Assembly: GCA_963700745.1 (NCBI GenBank)
Contig: CAVOYT010000002.1
Coordinates: 1-64,000, forward strand
Direction: 5' to 3'
Source of the DNA: UBA10649 sp963700745
Lineage (GTDB): Bacteria > Actinomycetota > Actinomycetes > S36-B12
DNA: 64,000 nucleotides
This document shows positions 1 to 7,747 of the stretch, piece after piece. How positions within the stretch are numbered: the stretch's first letter is position 1; every line of letters starts with the position of its first letter. The position numbers were made by a program, and so were the translations under genes. Below the pieces are notes generated by a model that ran no database searches, was not told where the DNA came from, and saw nothing but the letters and a program-made list of their open reading frames with translations.

Positions 1-54
1 GACGTCCCTCTGAGTGGTGGCTTTTCGCTCTTCGCGCTCAGGTCAGTTCTCTGA

Positions 55-1293
55 TCATGCCGACATGAGTTCCGGTGGTGTCACCTGCCCCTCGTTGTGG
101 TCGCTGGTGGTTGTCACCAGGGTCATGGATCGCTCGGAGAAGTAGCGGCGGTCGGCGGCTGCCCATTCGTCGTGCTGCTCGACCAGGACCGCTCCCGCGA
201 GGCGCAGCAGGGCCTCGGGGTTGGGGAAGACGCCGACGACGTCGGTGCGGCGCTTGATCTCCTTGTTCACCCGTTCGAGCGGGTTGGTGGACCAGATCTG
301 ACGCCAGTGGACCTGCGGGAAACCGGTGAACGCCAGCAGGTCGTCCTTCGCCTCGCGCAGCATCGCCTCGACCTTGGGCAGCTGCCGGCCGAGCATCCCG
401 GCGATGACGTCGAACTGCTCCTCGACGTGCTCGGCGTCGGGCTGGGCGAAGATGGTGCGGATCGCGGCGGCGACCATCTCCGCGTTGCCCTTCGGCACGA
501 CCGCGAGGACGTTGCGCATGAAGTGCACGCGGCAGCGCTGCCATGCGGAGCCGATCAGGACCGCTGCGATTGCCTGCTTCAGGCCGGCAGTGGGCGTCGG
601 AGATGACCAGCTGCACGCCCGTCAGGCCGCGGGCCTTCAGGCCGCGCAGGAACGCGGTCCAGAACGCGCCGTCCTCGCTGTCGCCGACGTCCATCCCCAG
701 GACCTCGCGGCGTCCGTCGGCGGTCACGCCGATCGCCACGACGATCGCCTGCGAGACGACCCGGTGGTTCACGCGGGCCTTGCAGTAGGTCGCGTCGAGG
801 AACACGTACGGGTACGTCGTCTCCGCCAGGGACCGGTCCCGGAACGCGGCGACCTCCTCGTCGAGGTCCTTGCAGATCCGCGAGACCTCCGACTTGGAGA
901 TCCCGGTGTCCGCGCCGAGGGCCTTGACCAGGTCGTCGACCTTGCGGGTGCGACACCCCGTGCAGGTAGGCCTCCATGATCACCGCGAACAGCGCCTGGT
1001 CGATCCGCCGCCGGCGCTCCAGCAGGCGACGGGAAGAACGACCCCGTCCGCAGCTTCGGGATCCGCAGCTCCAGGTCCCCGGCCGTCGTGGACAGCAGCC
1101 GGGCACGGGACCCGTTCCGGATCGCCGTGCGGGCCTCGGTGCGCTCCCAGAAGCCCGCGCCGATCACGCCCTCGGCCTCCGCGTCGATCAACGCCTGATA
1201 CATGCTCTGCGCGGCGATCCGGATCCGCTCATCCACGCCGGCGGCCTTCAACGCCTCCAGCAGTTCCAACAGGGCAGACTGGTCCATAGCCAT
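55..1293 (-). CDS. IS256-family (Mutator-like) DDE transposase, three frameshifts as read
   Basis: This transposase catalyses copy-out/paste-in movement of the element. The catalytic triad is visible: Asp in MFLDATYCK, Asp in VISDAH and Glu in NPLERVNKEIKRR. The start is ATG at 1293 (MAMDQSALLELLEALK). The frame breaks near 1030, 955 and 590, and each break is repaired by removing one base. The repaired product is about 410 aa, full length for the family. Between the breaks the reading is continuous and family-like (for example RRIDQALFAVIMEAYLHGVS), which favours sequence error over decay. The downstream frame ends at 55 in ELMSA. Confidence 0.85.
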
Positions 1294-1348
1294 CGTGCAA
1301 GGTGTCCTCTCGTGAGTTCCTAGTCCGAACTCACTGACCCTTGCACGA
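1293..1348. repeat. Nested inverted repeats at the transposase start
   Basis: The outer arms tcgtgcaagg (1293-1302) and ccttgcacga (1339-1348) are perfect complements. Inside them gtgagtt (1312-1318) pairs with aactcac (1328-1334) around a 9-base loop. Together they form a stem-loop within a stem that touches the ATG of the transposase. Similar hairpins in other insertion sequences sequester the ribosome site on transcripts entering from outside. That role is inferred here. Confidence 0.6.
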
Positions 1349-1412
1349 TGGCCCACTACGTCGCGGACACCGCCACGCTCAAGGCCGAAAACACACCACC
1401 ACCGGGGACGTC

Positions 1413-1702
1413 ACCCCGTCGCACGCGCCGAGAGTGATCGCTGGTTCTGCTGTCGGCCGTCTGCCAGTGGGTGATGGCGGGGCGCTGCAACGGCTAAGCC
1501 TCCCTGATACCCAGTCGCTATCACCCCCGCCTCCTGTGCAACGAGCACGTCGGCGGCGCGTCGGAATGAGCCTCTCCAGGGCGCATTTTGACGTGCCGTC
1601 GGCCTATGCCGCGGTCCCGCTCATGTGGTTCAACTGGCGTCAAACAGCGGAACGGTGGCATGACCTCTTTCGGGGTGGTGCGGCACATAGCCACGCGTTC
1701 GC
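1413..1702. other. Gene-free stretch between the IS and the nitroreductase
   Basis: I see no convincing coding frame, RNA gene or strong hairpin here. Short open frames occur on both strands but lack a ribosome site and any family resemblance. The segment may be a remnant of the region interrupted by the insertion sequence. Confidence 0.4.
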
Positions 1703-2305
1703 CTAGGCGTGGACGCCGAACTGGCCGCGATGCACGACCGACTCGACCCCACGCCGGCGGTTGTCCACCGCGGCCGCCTGCGGCGGGGTGTCTGGCGCTC
1801 GATGCCCGACCGTGATGCCTCCGATGGGCGCGAAGTCGTCGGGTACGCCGAACTCGGCCCGAAACGGCGCGAGTTGGTCCGGTTGGATCCCGAAGAAGCA
1901 CGCATCAAGGCCCTCGTCCACGGCCGTGAGCAGGATCAGCAGTGACGCCATCCCGGTGTCGATGAACCAGTACGGCGCGGGCCAGCGCGCCTCGGCCCGG
2001 TCCTCCCATCCTTTGTCCACCTCGGCGTAGCGCTCGAGGTAGGTGGCCTTGTGCGCCAACGGCACGATGACCAGGGGTGCGAGCTGCATCGTCGGTGTCT
2101 GCTCCACCCGCGTCGGGATGTACTTCCAGAAGCGCGATCGGTCCTCGGCGGTGGTCAGGACCAAGAAGGCCCAGCCCTGCGAGAAGCCTGCCGACGGAGC
2201 GCGCAGCGCGTTGGCGAGGATCCGCTCGACGACGTCGGGCGCGATCGGCTCGTCGGTGTAGTGCCGGATCATGCGGCGGCGGCGTACGACCTCGGTGAAC
2301 TCCAT
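1703..2305 (-). CDS. Nitroreductase-family FMN oxidoreductase
   Basis: A 200-aa protein of the FMN-dependent nitroreductase family, which reduces nitro-compounds, quinones or flavins with NAD(P)H. The N-terminal RRRMIRHY phosphate-binding region is present. ALRAPSAGFSQGWAFLVL forms the FMN-binding loop, and the C-terminus has the family-like GITVGHRAPD followed by a basic VVHRG tail. The length is normal and there is no frameshift. It stands alone, about 130 bp downstream of the osmC stop and on the same strand. The physiological substrate cannot be told from sequence. Confidence 0.85.
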   Translation of the reverse strand: MEFTEVVRRRRMIRHYTDEPIAPDVVERILANALRAPSAGFSQGWAFLVLTTAEDRSRFWKYIPTRVEQTPTMQLAPLVIVPLAHKATYLERYAEVDKGWEDRAEARWPAPYWFIDTGMASLLILLTAVDEGLDACFFGIQPDQLAPFRAEFGVPDDFAPIGGITVGHRAPDTPPQAAAVDNRRRGVESVVHRGQFGVHA

Positions 2306-2437
2306 GCGCGCGAGTCTGCCTGATCGATGAACCCTGTCCGTCGCAACGACGCGTGGCTCGGAAGCCCGGCGCCGGCGACCACTGAGAAACGGCGTCCCCG
2401 GGCGGGGAGGCGTGCCTGCTGGCCGGTCCGATGACGA

Positions 2438-2980
2438 CTAGATGCTCTCCATCGTTCGCACGTTCACAGGCACGCCGTGGCGGAGGGTGTCGAGGGTCAC
2501 GCACAGCTCCTCGACCAGAGCGAACAGCGTCTGCAGGCGGGTGGCATCGGTATCCGAGGCTGTTCTCAGTCGGACTTCCACGTCTATGTCCCGGAAGCCA
2601 GACCGGACGGCGCGGTCGAGAGCCAGGCATCCCCGTGCGTCGACGTAGCCGATCACGTCGACGACAAGGTCCTCGATCTCCACGTCAAGGTGCTCAGCCA
2701 ACGCTCGGGTCGTGCTCTCAAGGCAGGCCGCCAGCGCGGCGCACAGAATGTGACCGGGGTTGGGCAGATCATCGTCGCCGCCGACCTTGGCATCGATTCC
2801 GTATCTCCACACGGTCCCGGGGAACTCGGGCGTGGCGATGACGCCGTGCCAGGTGTCGGTGGAGTCGGTCGCGACGGAGACCACGTGCTTGGTGGTGAGG
2901 GCCAGGGCGGGGTCGTCGCCGTAAGCCTTCCGGAGGGGGGCTTGACGGTCCCGTGCTCGAGAGGTGGTGCTGGTGGACAT
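2438..2980 (-). CDS. OsmC-family peroxiredoxin-like protein
   Basis: A 180-aa OsmC/Ohr-superfamily protein. Such proteins reduce organic hydroperoxides through a cysteine pair. The two candidate cysteines lie in ALAACLEST and, about 75 residues later, EELCVTL. I chose the ATG at 2980 (MSTSTTSRARDRQ) because gggaagga lies just upstream; in-frame ATGs at 2995 and 3004 have no such site. It is divergent from a TetR regulator, with two palindromic operators between them, so induction by the TetR ligand is likely. It is nearer to the general OsmC group than to Ohr. Confidence 0.85.
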   Translation of the reverse strand: MSTSTTSRARDRQAPLRKAYGDDPALALTTKHVVSVATDSTDTWHGVIATPEFPGTVWRYGIDAKVGGDDDLPNPGHILCAALAACLESTTRALAEHLDVEIEDLVVDVIGYVDARGCLALDRAVRSGFRDIDVEVRLRTASDTDATRLQTLFALVEELCVTLDTLRHGVPVNVRTMESI

Positions 2981-2996
2981 GGCGGTCCTTCCCATA

Positions 2997-3046
2997 GTTA
3001 GCACGATCGTGCGGACAGCCTAGACGATACGCCCGTGCGTGCTAAC
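2997..3046. promoter_or_regulatory. Paired operator palindromes between osmC-like gene and tetR
   Basis: The sequence gttagcacgatcgtgc (2997-3012) contains the perfect 12-bp palindrome gcacgatcgtgc (3001-3012). About 20 bp away, the complementary strand of 3034-3046 reads gttagcacgcacg. The two copies are inverted with respect to each other, one near each divergent start. This is the usual layout for a TetR repressor that controls itself and its neighbour. Binding is inferred. Confidence 0.65.
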
Positions 3047-3054
3047 TTGTCGAG

Positions 3055-3669
3055 ATGCCCCCGGTTCGACGACCCTCGCGCTCGGATGGGGACCGGTCTC
3101 GGGGGGCGATCCTCGAGGCGGCAGCAGCGTTGGCGACCGTGGAGGGCATCGACGGACTCTCGTTGGCCCGGCTCGCGACGGTCACCGGGATGAGCAAGAG
3201 CGGCGTCTTCGGCCTGTTCGGGTCAAAGGAGGAACTGCAGCTCGCGGTCGTCGGGCACGCTCGGACGGTGTTCGTGCGGGAGGTGGTTGAGCCTGCGCTG
3301 ACTGCCAAGCCCGGACGCTCGCAATTGCTGGCCCTATGCCTGGGCTATCTGGACCACGTGCAACGGCGTGACTATCCGGGCGGTTGCTTCTTCGCGTCCG
3401 TCGCGGCTGAGGTCGGCAGCCGCCCCGGTCCGGTGCGTGATCTGGTCGCCGCCGAGCACGATGCCTGGATCGGGCTGCTCGCCGCCCAGGCGCATCGTGC
3501 CGTGGAGGAAGGGGAGCTGCCCGCGGACAGTGATCCCGTTCACCTCGCCGGTGAGTTGGGTGTGATGCTGACGGGAGCCGACATCGCGTATCTCCTTCAC
3601 GACGATCCCCGCATCATTGACACCGTCCGCACCGCGGTCGCGACCCGCCTCGCCTCCCGCGACGCGTAG
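3055..3669 (+). CDS. TetR/AcrR-family transcriptional regulator
   Basis: A 204-aa repressor. The N-terminal helix-turn-helix spans about residues 15-62 (ILEAAAALATVEGIDGLSLA, then MSKSGVFGLFGSKEEL). The ligand-binding C-terminal half contains a GGCFFASVAAE segment typical of one TetR subgroup. The start codon at 3055 lies only 9 bp after the second operator copy and has a weak ribosome site, so the transcript may have a very short leader. It probably represses itself and the divergent OsmC-like gene. Confidence 0.85.
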   Translation: MPPVRRPSRSDGDRSRGAILEAAAALATVEGIDGLSLARLATVTGMSKSGVFGLFGSKEELQLAVVGHARTVFVREVVEPALTAKPGRSQLLALCLGYLDHVQRRDYPGGCFFASVAAEVGSRPGPVRDLVAAEHDAWIGLLAAQAHRAVEEGELPADSDPVHLAGELGVMLTGADIAYLLHDDPRIIDTVRTAVATRLASRDA

Positions 3670-3805
3670 CCGCGTGCTTGAGCGGCGCACGGGGCCGCCG
3701 TGACGGCTATCGCGTCAACCGCGACCCCCGCGAGCGCGTCATCCGGGAGTACCCTCGAGACACGGCACGCATCGAGTTCGGCCGACAGCTCGGGACGGAA
3801 CCGTC

Positions 3806-5043
3806 ATGGTTTCCACACGATTCGTTCGGATTCTGGTCGCGGCCTCGGTGGCGGCTCTCGTCCCCCTCGCCGGCCTGGCGGCGCCGGCCGCTCAGGCGGA
3901 CACCTGGGTCGACGGTCGCGACTTCGGCCTGCACGTGCCGAAGATCGCTGACGGCGTCGTGCCGACGGTGTCCTACGGCACGGTCCGGCTGTGGGATGCG
4001 GGCGTGTCGTGGGGTCAGGTCGAGCGGCAGCGCGGCCAGTACTGGTGGGTCGGCCTGGACCATGCCGTGCAGGCGGCGAACGCGCAGAACGCCCAGATCC
4101 TCTACGTGCTGGGGTCCACGCCGACGTGGGCAGCGAAGCACAAGTCCCAGGGCACCTACCCGAACAAGGGTGCGGCGTCGAGCCCCCGGAGCCTGTCCGA
4201 CTGGCGCCGGTGGGTGACGGCGGTCGTCACGCGCTACGGAGACGTCGATCGACGCCTACCAGATCTGGAACGAGGCCAACCTCAGCGACGTTCTGGCAGG
4301 GCTCGCCGCGGCGGATGGCGCGCCTCACCCTGGAGGCGAAGCGGATCATCGACCGCCTGGACCCGACGGCGGAGGTCGTCGCGGCCAGCAGCACGCTCCG
4401 GCTGAGGAGCGCCTTCAACCGGTTCTTCCCCGCCTACCTGAAGCAGCTGCGACGAGTCGGGTGGCCGGTGGACGTCTTCGCCATCCACACCTACGGACCG
4501 AGCACCGCAACCCCGGCGTTGCGGTCGAAGTACATCACTCGGGCGCGGCAGAGCCCTGCGCGATGCGCGCGCACCGAAGCGACCCCTGTGGGACACCGAG
4601 GTGAACTACGGGATCAAGGGGCCGTTCGCCCGACTACCCCGACAAGGACATCGGCGGGAACAAGGCCGCGAAGTACGTCGCGCAGACCTACCTGGACAGC
4701 GTGCGTCGGGGGGTCGCCCGCACCTACTGGTACGCGTGGACGGCCAAGACCGATCTCCTCGGCATCACCATGACCACCGGGTATCCCGGCGCGACGGCGT
4801 TCCAGACCACCCACGACTGGCTGGCCGGCGCCCTCGTGGACTGCCGCAGCCGTCACGTGCGGGTCTGCCGGATCAACCGAGCCGGCGTGCTGTCGAGGGT
4901 CGCGTGGACGAGTTCAGGACGCGCCGGCTCCGTTCGTCGTTCCCTACTACGCGACGCGCATGTGCGACGCGCGCAATCGATGCCAGACGGTCACTCCTGG
5001 AACGCGCGTGCGAGTCGGGCGCATGCCCCTCTGGTTCGGGTAG
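3806..5043 (+). CDS. Secreted clan GH-A glycoside hydrolase (GH39/GH5-like), five frameshifts as read
   Basis: The protein starts with a clear Sec signal peptide (hydrophobic FVRILVAASVAALVPLAGLA, cleavage after AQA) and continues into a TIM-barrel glycosidase. The acid/base pair is seen in AYQIWNEANL and the probable nucleophile in LWDTEVNYG, as in clan GH-A. The frame breaks near 4244, 4292, 4565, 4628 and 4920. Removing one base at each restores a roughly 410-aa protein ending TRVRVGRMPLWFG at 5043. The C-terminus may form a small added domain. The substrate is unknown; a plant or microbial polysaccharide is likely. Confidence 0.7.
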
Positions 5044-5058
5044 CAGTCGCTGCCGCCG

Positions 5059-6372
5059 TCAGGCGGGGTCCGCCGATGACCGGCGCTTGTTGATGGCTGC
5101 CCGGACTGCGAAGGCCGTCACCGCTGCGATCGCCACCTCGGGCAGCACCTCGGCGGCGTTGGAGCCGAAGAGCAGCACGGTCAGGGCGACGGCGCTGAGG
5201 GGCATCATCATCCCGGCGGCCGCGAAGGAGGCCATGCCCACCGCCATCCCTCCGGCCAGCCCGAGTCCGGGCAGCGGGGAGATCAGGACGCCCAGGGCCC
5301 CACCGAGCATGATGGACGGGAAGATCGCGCCGCCGCGGAACGCACCCAGGGACAGGGCGTACGCCGCGCCCTTGAACACGAGCAGGGCGATCAGTGCACC
5401 CACGCCCCAGGACGACGGGTCGGTGGAGAGTGCCGTGAGAGTCTGGGTTCCCGACGACGCGATGTCGAAGGGGCTGCGGCCGGTGAGCAGCGAGTAGGCC
5501 GACGCGCACAGCGCCACGGCCAGGCCGATGATCATCGTGACCACCATGAGGCGGCTGCGGCTCAGCGTGCCGACTCGATCGGCAACGCGCAGCCCGGCGG
5601 TGAACACACCGCTCATGACCACGGCGGCGACCACGCCTACTGGCACGGCCCAGAGGAGGTCACCGATGTCGGGCGGGGTCACGTTGTTCAACTCGACGAG
5701 CTGCAGGGACTGCGCCGCGATGCCCGGGTTGTCACCGAGGCCGGTGAAGAGCACCGCCCCGACCCCGACGCCGAGCAGCGCGGGGATGGTCGCTGCGATG
5801 ACGGGTCCGCCTGCGACGGCCACTGCCTCGGCCAGGAAGATCACGGCAGTCAGTGGGTTGCCCAGGACGATCGAGATCGCCGCGGCAGCGCCAGCCGTTC
5901 CGATCAGGGCCTCGATCCGTCCTCCCGGTGACAGCCGGATCACGCGCGACAGCCAGACGGCCAGCCCGGTGCCCATCGCGATCAGCGGCGCTTCGGGACC
6001 GAGGACAGCACCCAGGGGCAGGGAAGCCATTGCCGCGAGGAACACACCCGGCACGTACGCGGGAGGTGTGGCCCCGCCGCCGGTTCCGTTCGCGGGGATA
6101 TGGCCGCCGTGGCCCGGGAGCAGGGCGATAGCCGCCGAGACCAGCAGCCCGGCCAGCACCAGCCAGGGAATCGGCCACCACCAGGGTGCTGCATCGAAGC
6201 CCAGGTCGGCGGGCGCGGTCTGCCACACCCACTTCTGCGCCACTGAGACGAGGTTCAGGAAGCCGATCGCCACGAGGGAGATCGGCAATGCAACGAGGAC
6301 CGATGATCCGGCCACCCGGAGCAGATCCTTGCGGCCGACCTCGGGCGTGGCGGGAGCGGCGGTCGCAGACAT
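5059..6372 (-). CDS. ClC-type chloride channel/antiporter
   Basis: An intact 437-aa protein with about ten hydrophobic segments and the ClC internal arrangement. The region ASLPLGAVLGPEAPLIA corresponds to the second selectivity motif (usual GKEGP), here GPEAP. The C-terminal FRGGAIFPSIMLGGALG matches the third motif (GGxFxP). The first motif (usual GSGIP) is replaced by a glycine-rich GHGGHIPANG. It therefore belongs to a divergent ClC branch. It could be a channel or a H+/Cl- antiporter. It has no cytoplasmic CBS domains. Confidence 0.8.
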   Translation of the reverse strand: MSATAAPATPEVGRKDLLRVAGSSVLVALPISLVAIGFLNLVSVAQKWVWQTAPADLGFDAAPWWWPIPWLVLAGLLVSAAIALLPGHGGHIPANGTGGGATPPAYVPGVFLAAMASLPLGAVLGPEAPLIAMGTGLAVWLSRVIRLSPGGRIEALIGTAGAAAAISIVLGNPLTAVIFLAEAVAVAGGPVIAATIPALLGVGVGAVLFTGLGDNPGIAAQSLQLVELNNVTPPDIGDLLWAVPVGVVAAVVMSGVFTAGLRVADRVGTLSRSRLMVVTMIIGLAVALCASAYSLLTGRSPFDIASSGTQTLTALSTDPSSWGVGALIALLVFKGAAYALSLGAFRGGAIFPSIMLGGALGVLISPLPGLGLAGGMAVGMASFAAAGMMMPLSAVALTVLLFGSNAAEVLPEVAIAAVTAFAVRAAINKRRSSADPA

Positions 6373-6452
6373 GCGCGGAGTATGCCATCGGCTGGGTCGG
6401 CCAGTGTTCGGATCACGTTCGGGGCGGCCTATCGACCTCGAGAGAGAGCACT

Positions 6453-7559
6453 ATGGGATACGTGAGCGCTCAGGCGGCACAACGGTCAGCGCGGGCCTGG
6501 AACGGCGATCCGCGCCTGTGGGGCGTTGTCGCGGCGCTGCTCGGCATCTTCGTCCTGGATGTGAGCCTGCCCGAGACGGTGCTGCTGCCATTCATGTGCG
6601 TTCCAGTGGTCGCCGCCGCCGGCTTCGCGGGCCCGCGCGTGACCGGGGTGCTCGCGGTCGGGGCGGTGGCGTTGGCGACCGTCGCCGGGATGATCAATGG
6701 GGACTTCAGTGACGAAGACTCGTGGATCCGGCTTGCGGGACTTGTCATTGTGGCGATCGTGGCGGTGTACCTCGCTCACCTGAGCACCAGCAAAGGACAG
6801 CGGCTTGCGGCGTCGGAGCTTCGCTACCGGCTTCTCGCCGACAACTCCACGGATGCCGTCATCCTGATGAATGACGACGGCTGCATCCAGTGGGTGTCGC
6901 CGGCGGTTGAGACCCAGTGGGGCTACCCGACCGAGGAAGTCATTGGCCGCCAGGTAATCGACTTCGTGCACTTCGAGGATCGGCGATCGGTCGAGGCGAG
7001 CGAGTCCGATGTGTCGCAGGGCAGACTCGTGGTGTTCGAAGAGCGATTCCAGCGCAGGTCCGGCGACTTTCGATGGGTCTCGGTTGCCGAAAGACCCTTC
7101 ATCGGCGCCGATGGCGTGGCGGCTGGTCGGGTCGCGACACTGCGGGACGTTCATGTCGACGTCCTCCTGCGGGATGCCCTGAGTCGCAGTGAGCGGACGT
7201 TCCGCCTCGCCATGGACAGTGCCGCGCAGGGGATGGCCGTTGTCGGACTTCACCATCGGCTGATGGAGACGAATGGCGCTCTGGCCGCGCTGGTGGGCAG
7301 AGATGCGCTGTGGCTGGCTGACCACGACGAGGATGACCTCCTGCATCCCGATGAGGTGGAGCCCACCCGGCAGATAAGGGATCGTCTGCTTGCGGGCCAA
7401 GGGGACCACGAATCCCGGAGGAGCCGACTGGTCACTGCCAGTGGCGAGAATGTCGTGGTGGCACACGGCATCGGGCTGCTGCGTGATGAACACGGGCTTC
7501 CGCTCTTCTTCGTGTGTCAGTACTACGACGTGACGCAGACACCGCTGGAAAGTATGTGA
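6453..7559 (+). CDS. Membrane-anchored double-PAS sensor protein without output domain
   Basis: The 368-aa protein begins with about four transmembrane segments (residues 20-110). Two PAS domains follow. The first starts near LRYRLLADNSTDAVILMNDD and includes the PAC-like FEERFQRRSGDFRWVSV. The second starts near SERTFRLAMDSAAQGMAVV. The protein ends just after the second PAC segment (CQYYDVTQTPLESM). No kinase, GGDEF, EAL or HTH domain follows, which is unusual. I chose ATG 6453 because gagagagag precedes it. It probably senses a membrane or redox signal and passes it on by protein contact. Confidence 0.75.
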   Translation: MGYVSAQAAQRSARAWNGDPRLWGVVAALLGIFVLDVSLPETVLLPFMCVPVVAAAGFAGPRVTGVLAVGAVALATVAGMINGDFSDEDSWIRLAGLVIVAIVAVYLAHLSTSKGQRLAASELRYRLLADNSTDAVILMNDDGCIQWVSPAVETQWGYPTEEVIGRQVIDFVHFEDRRSVEASESDVSQGRLVVFEERFQRRSGDFRWVSVAERPFIGADGVAAGRVATLRDVHVDVLLRDALSRSERTFRLAMDSAAQGMAVVGLHHRLMETNGALAALVGRDALWLADHDEDDLLHPDEVEPTRQIRDRLLAGQGDHESRRSRLVTASGENVVVAHGIGLLRDEHGLPLFFVCQYYDVTQTPLESM

Positions 7560-7573
7560 CGTTCGTCACGACA

Positions 7574-7596
7574 TCCGGCCCGGGCCGGAGTATTTT
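7574..7596. terminator. Palindrome followed by T-run
   Basis: The perfect palindrome tccggcccgggccgga (7574-7589) is followed at once by gtatttt. It lies 15 bp after the PAS gene stop and before a small open frame. A GC-rich stem plus T-run suggests a factor-independent terminator of the PAS gene. The symmetric sequence could instead be an operator. Confidence 0.45.
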
Positions 7597-7603
7597 GGGC
7601 CGC

Positions 7604-7747
7604 ATGGGTACCTCGACGCTCCGGCACTTGGGCTGGCTCGAGGACGCGGCGCCGGTCGCCGACCTTGGGGAAATCCCCGATCTCGACGTCGACGAGCGTT
7701 TCTGGGCAGCCATCGACCTCATGGACGGGCTCCTCAACGACGGCTGA
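7604..7747 (+). CDS. Small acidic protein, unknown
   Basis: A 47-aa frame (MGTSTLRHLGWLEDAAPVAD, ending LMDGLLNDG) with an acidic, partly amphipathic composition. It has no recognised domain. Its last 14 bases overlap the 3' end of the convergent Nfn-like gene. No strong ribosome site is seen, though tattttgg upstream could be a promoter -10. It may be real or a chance frame. Confidence 0.35.
   Translation: MGTSTLRHLGWLEDAAPVADLGEIPDLDVDERFWAAIDLMDGLLNDG

Larger units (their letters stand above)
1..1412 (-). mobile_element. IS256-family insertion sequence
   Basis: A single transposase gene fills the element and diverged terminal inverted repeats bound it. The left end begins gacgtccctctgagtggtgg at base 1. 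The reverse complement of 1380-1412 begins gacgtccccggtggtggtgt. The two share the outer gacgtccc, an inner ggtgg and a ttttcg block, in the same order. About 1.4 kb is the usual size for this family. The left end sits on the window edge, so the outermost base and any 8-9 bp target duplication cannot be checked. The element probably transposes on its own if the transposase frame is really intact. Confidence 0.8.

Noticed and set aside
1413..1702. Possible small gene next to the IS
   Set aside because: No start with a ribosome site and no family resemblance in any frame.
5528..6712. Open frame of 394 codons on the plus strand
   Set aside because: Overlaps the ClC gene in antisense and the PAS gene in another frame; Arg/Ser/Pro-rich composition is typical of a shadow.
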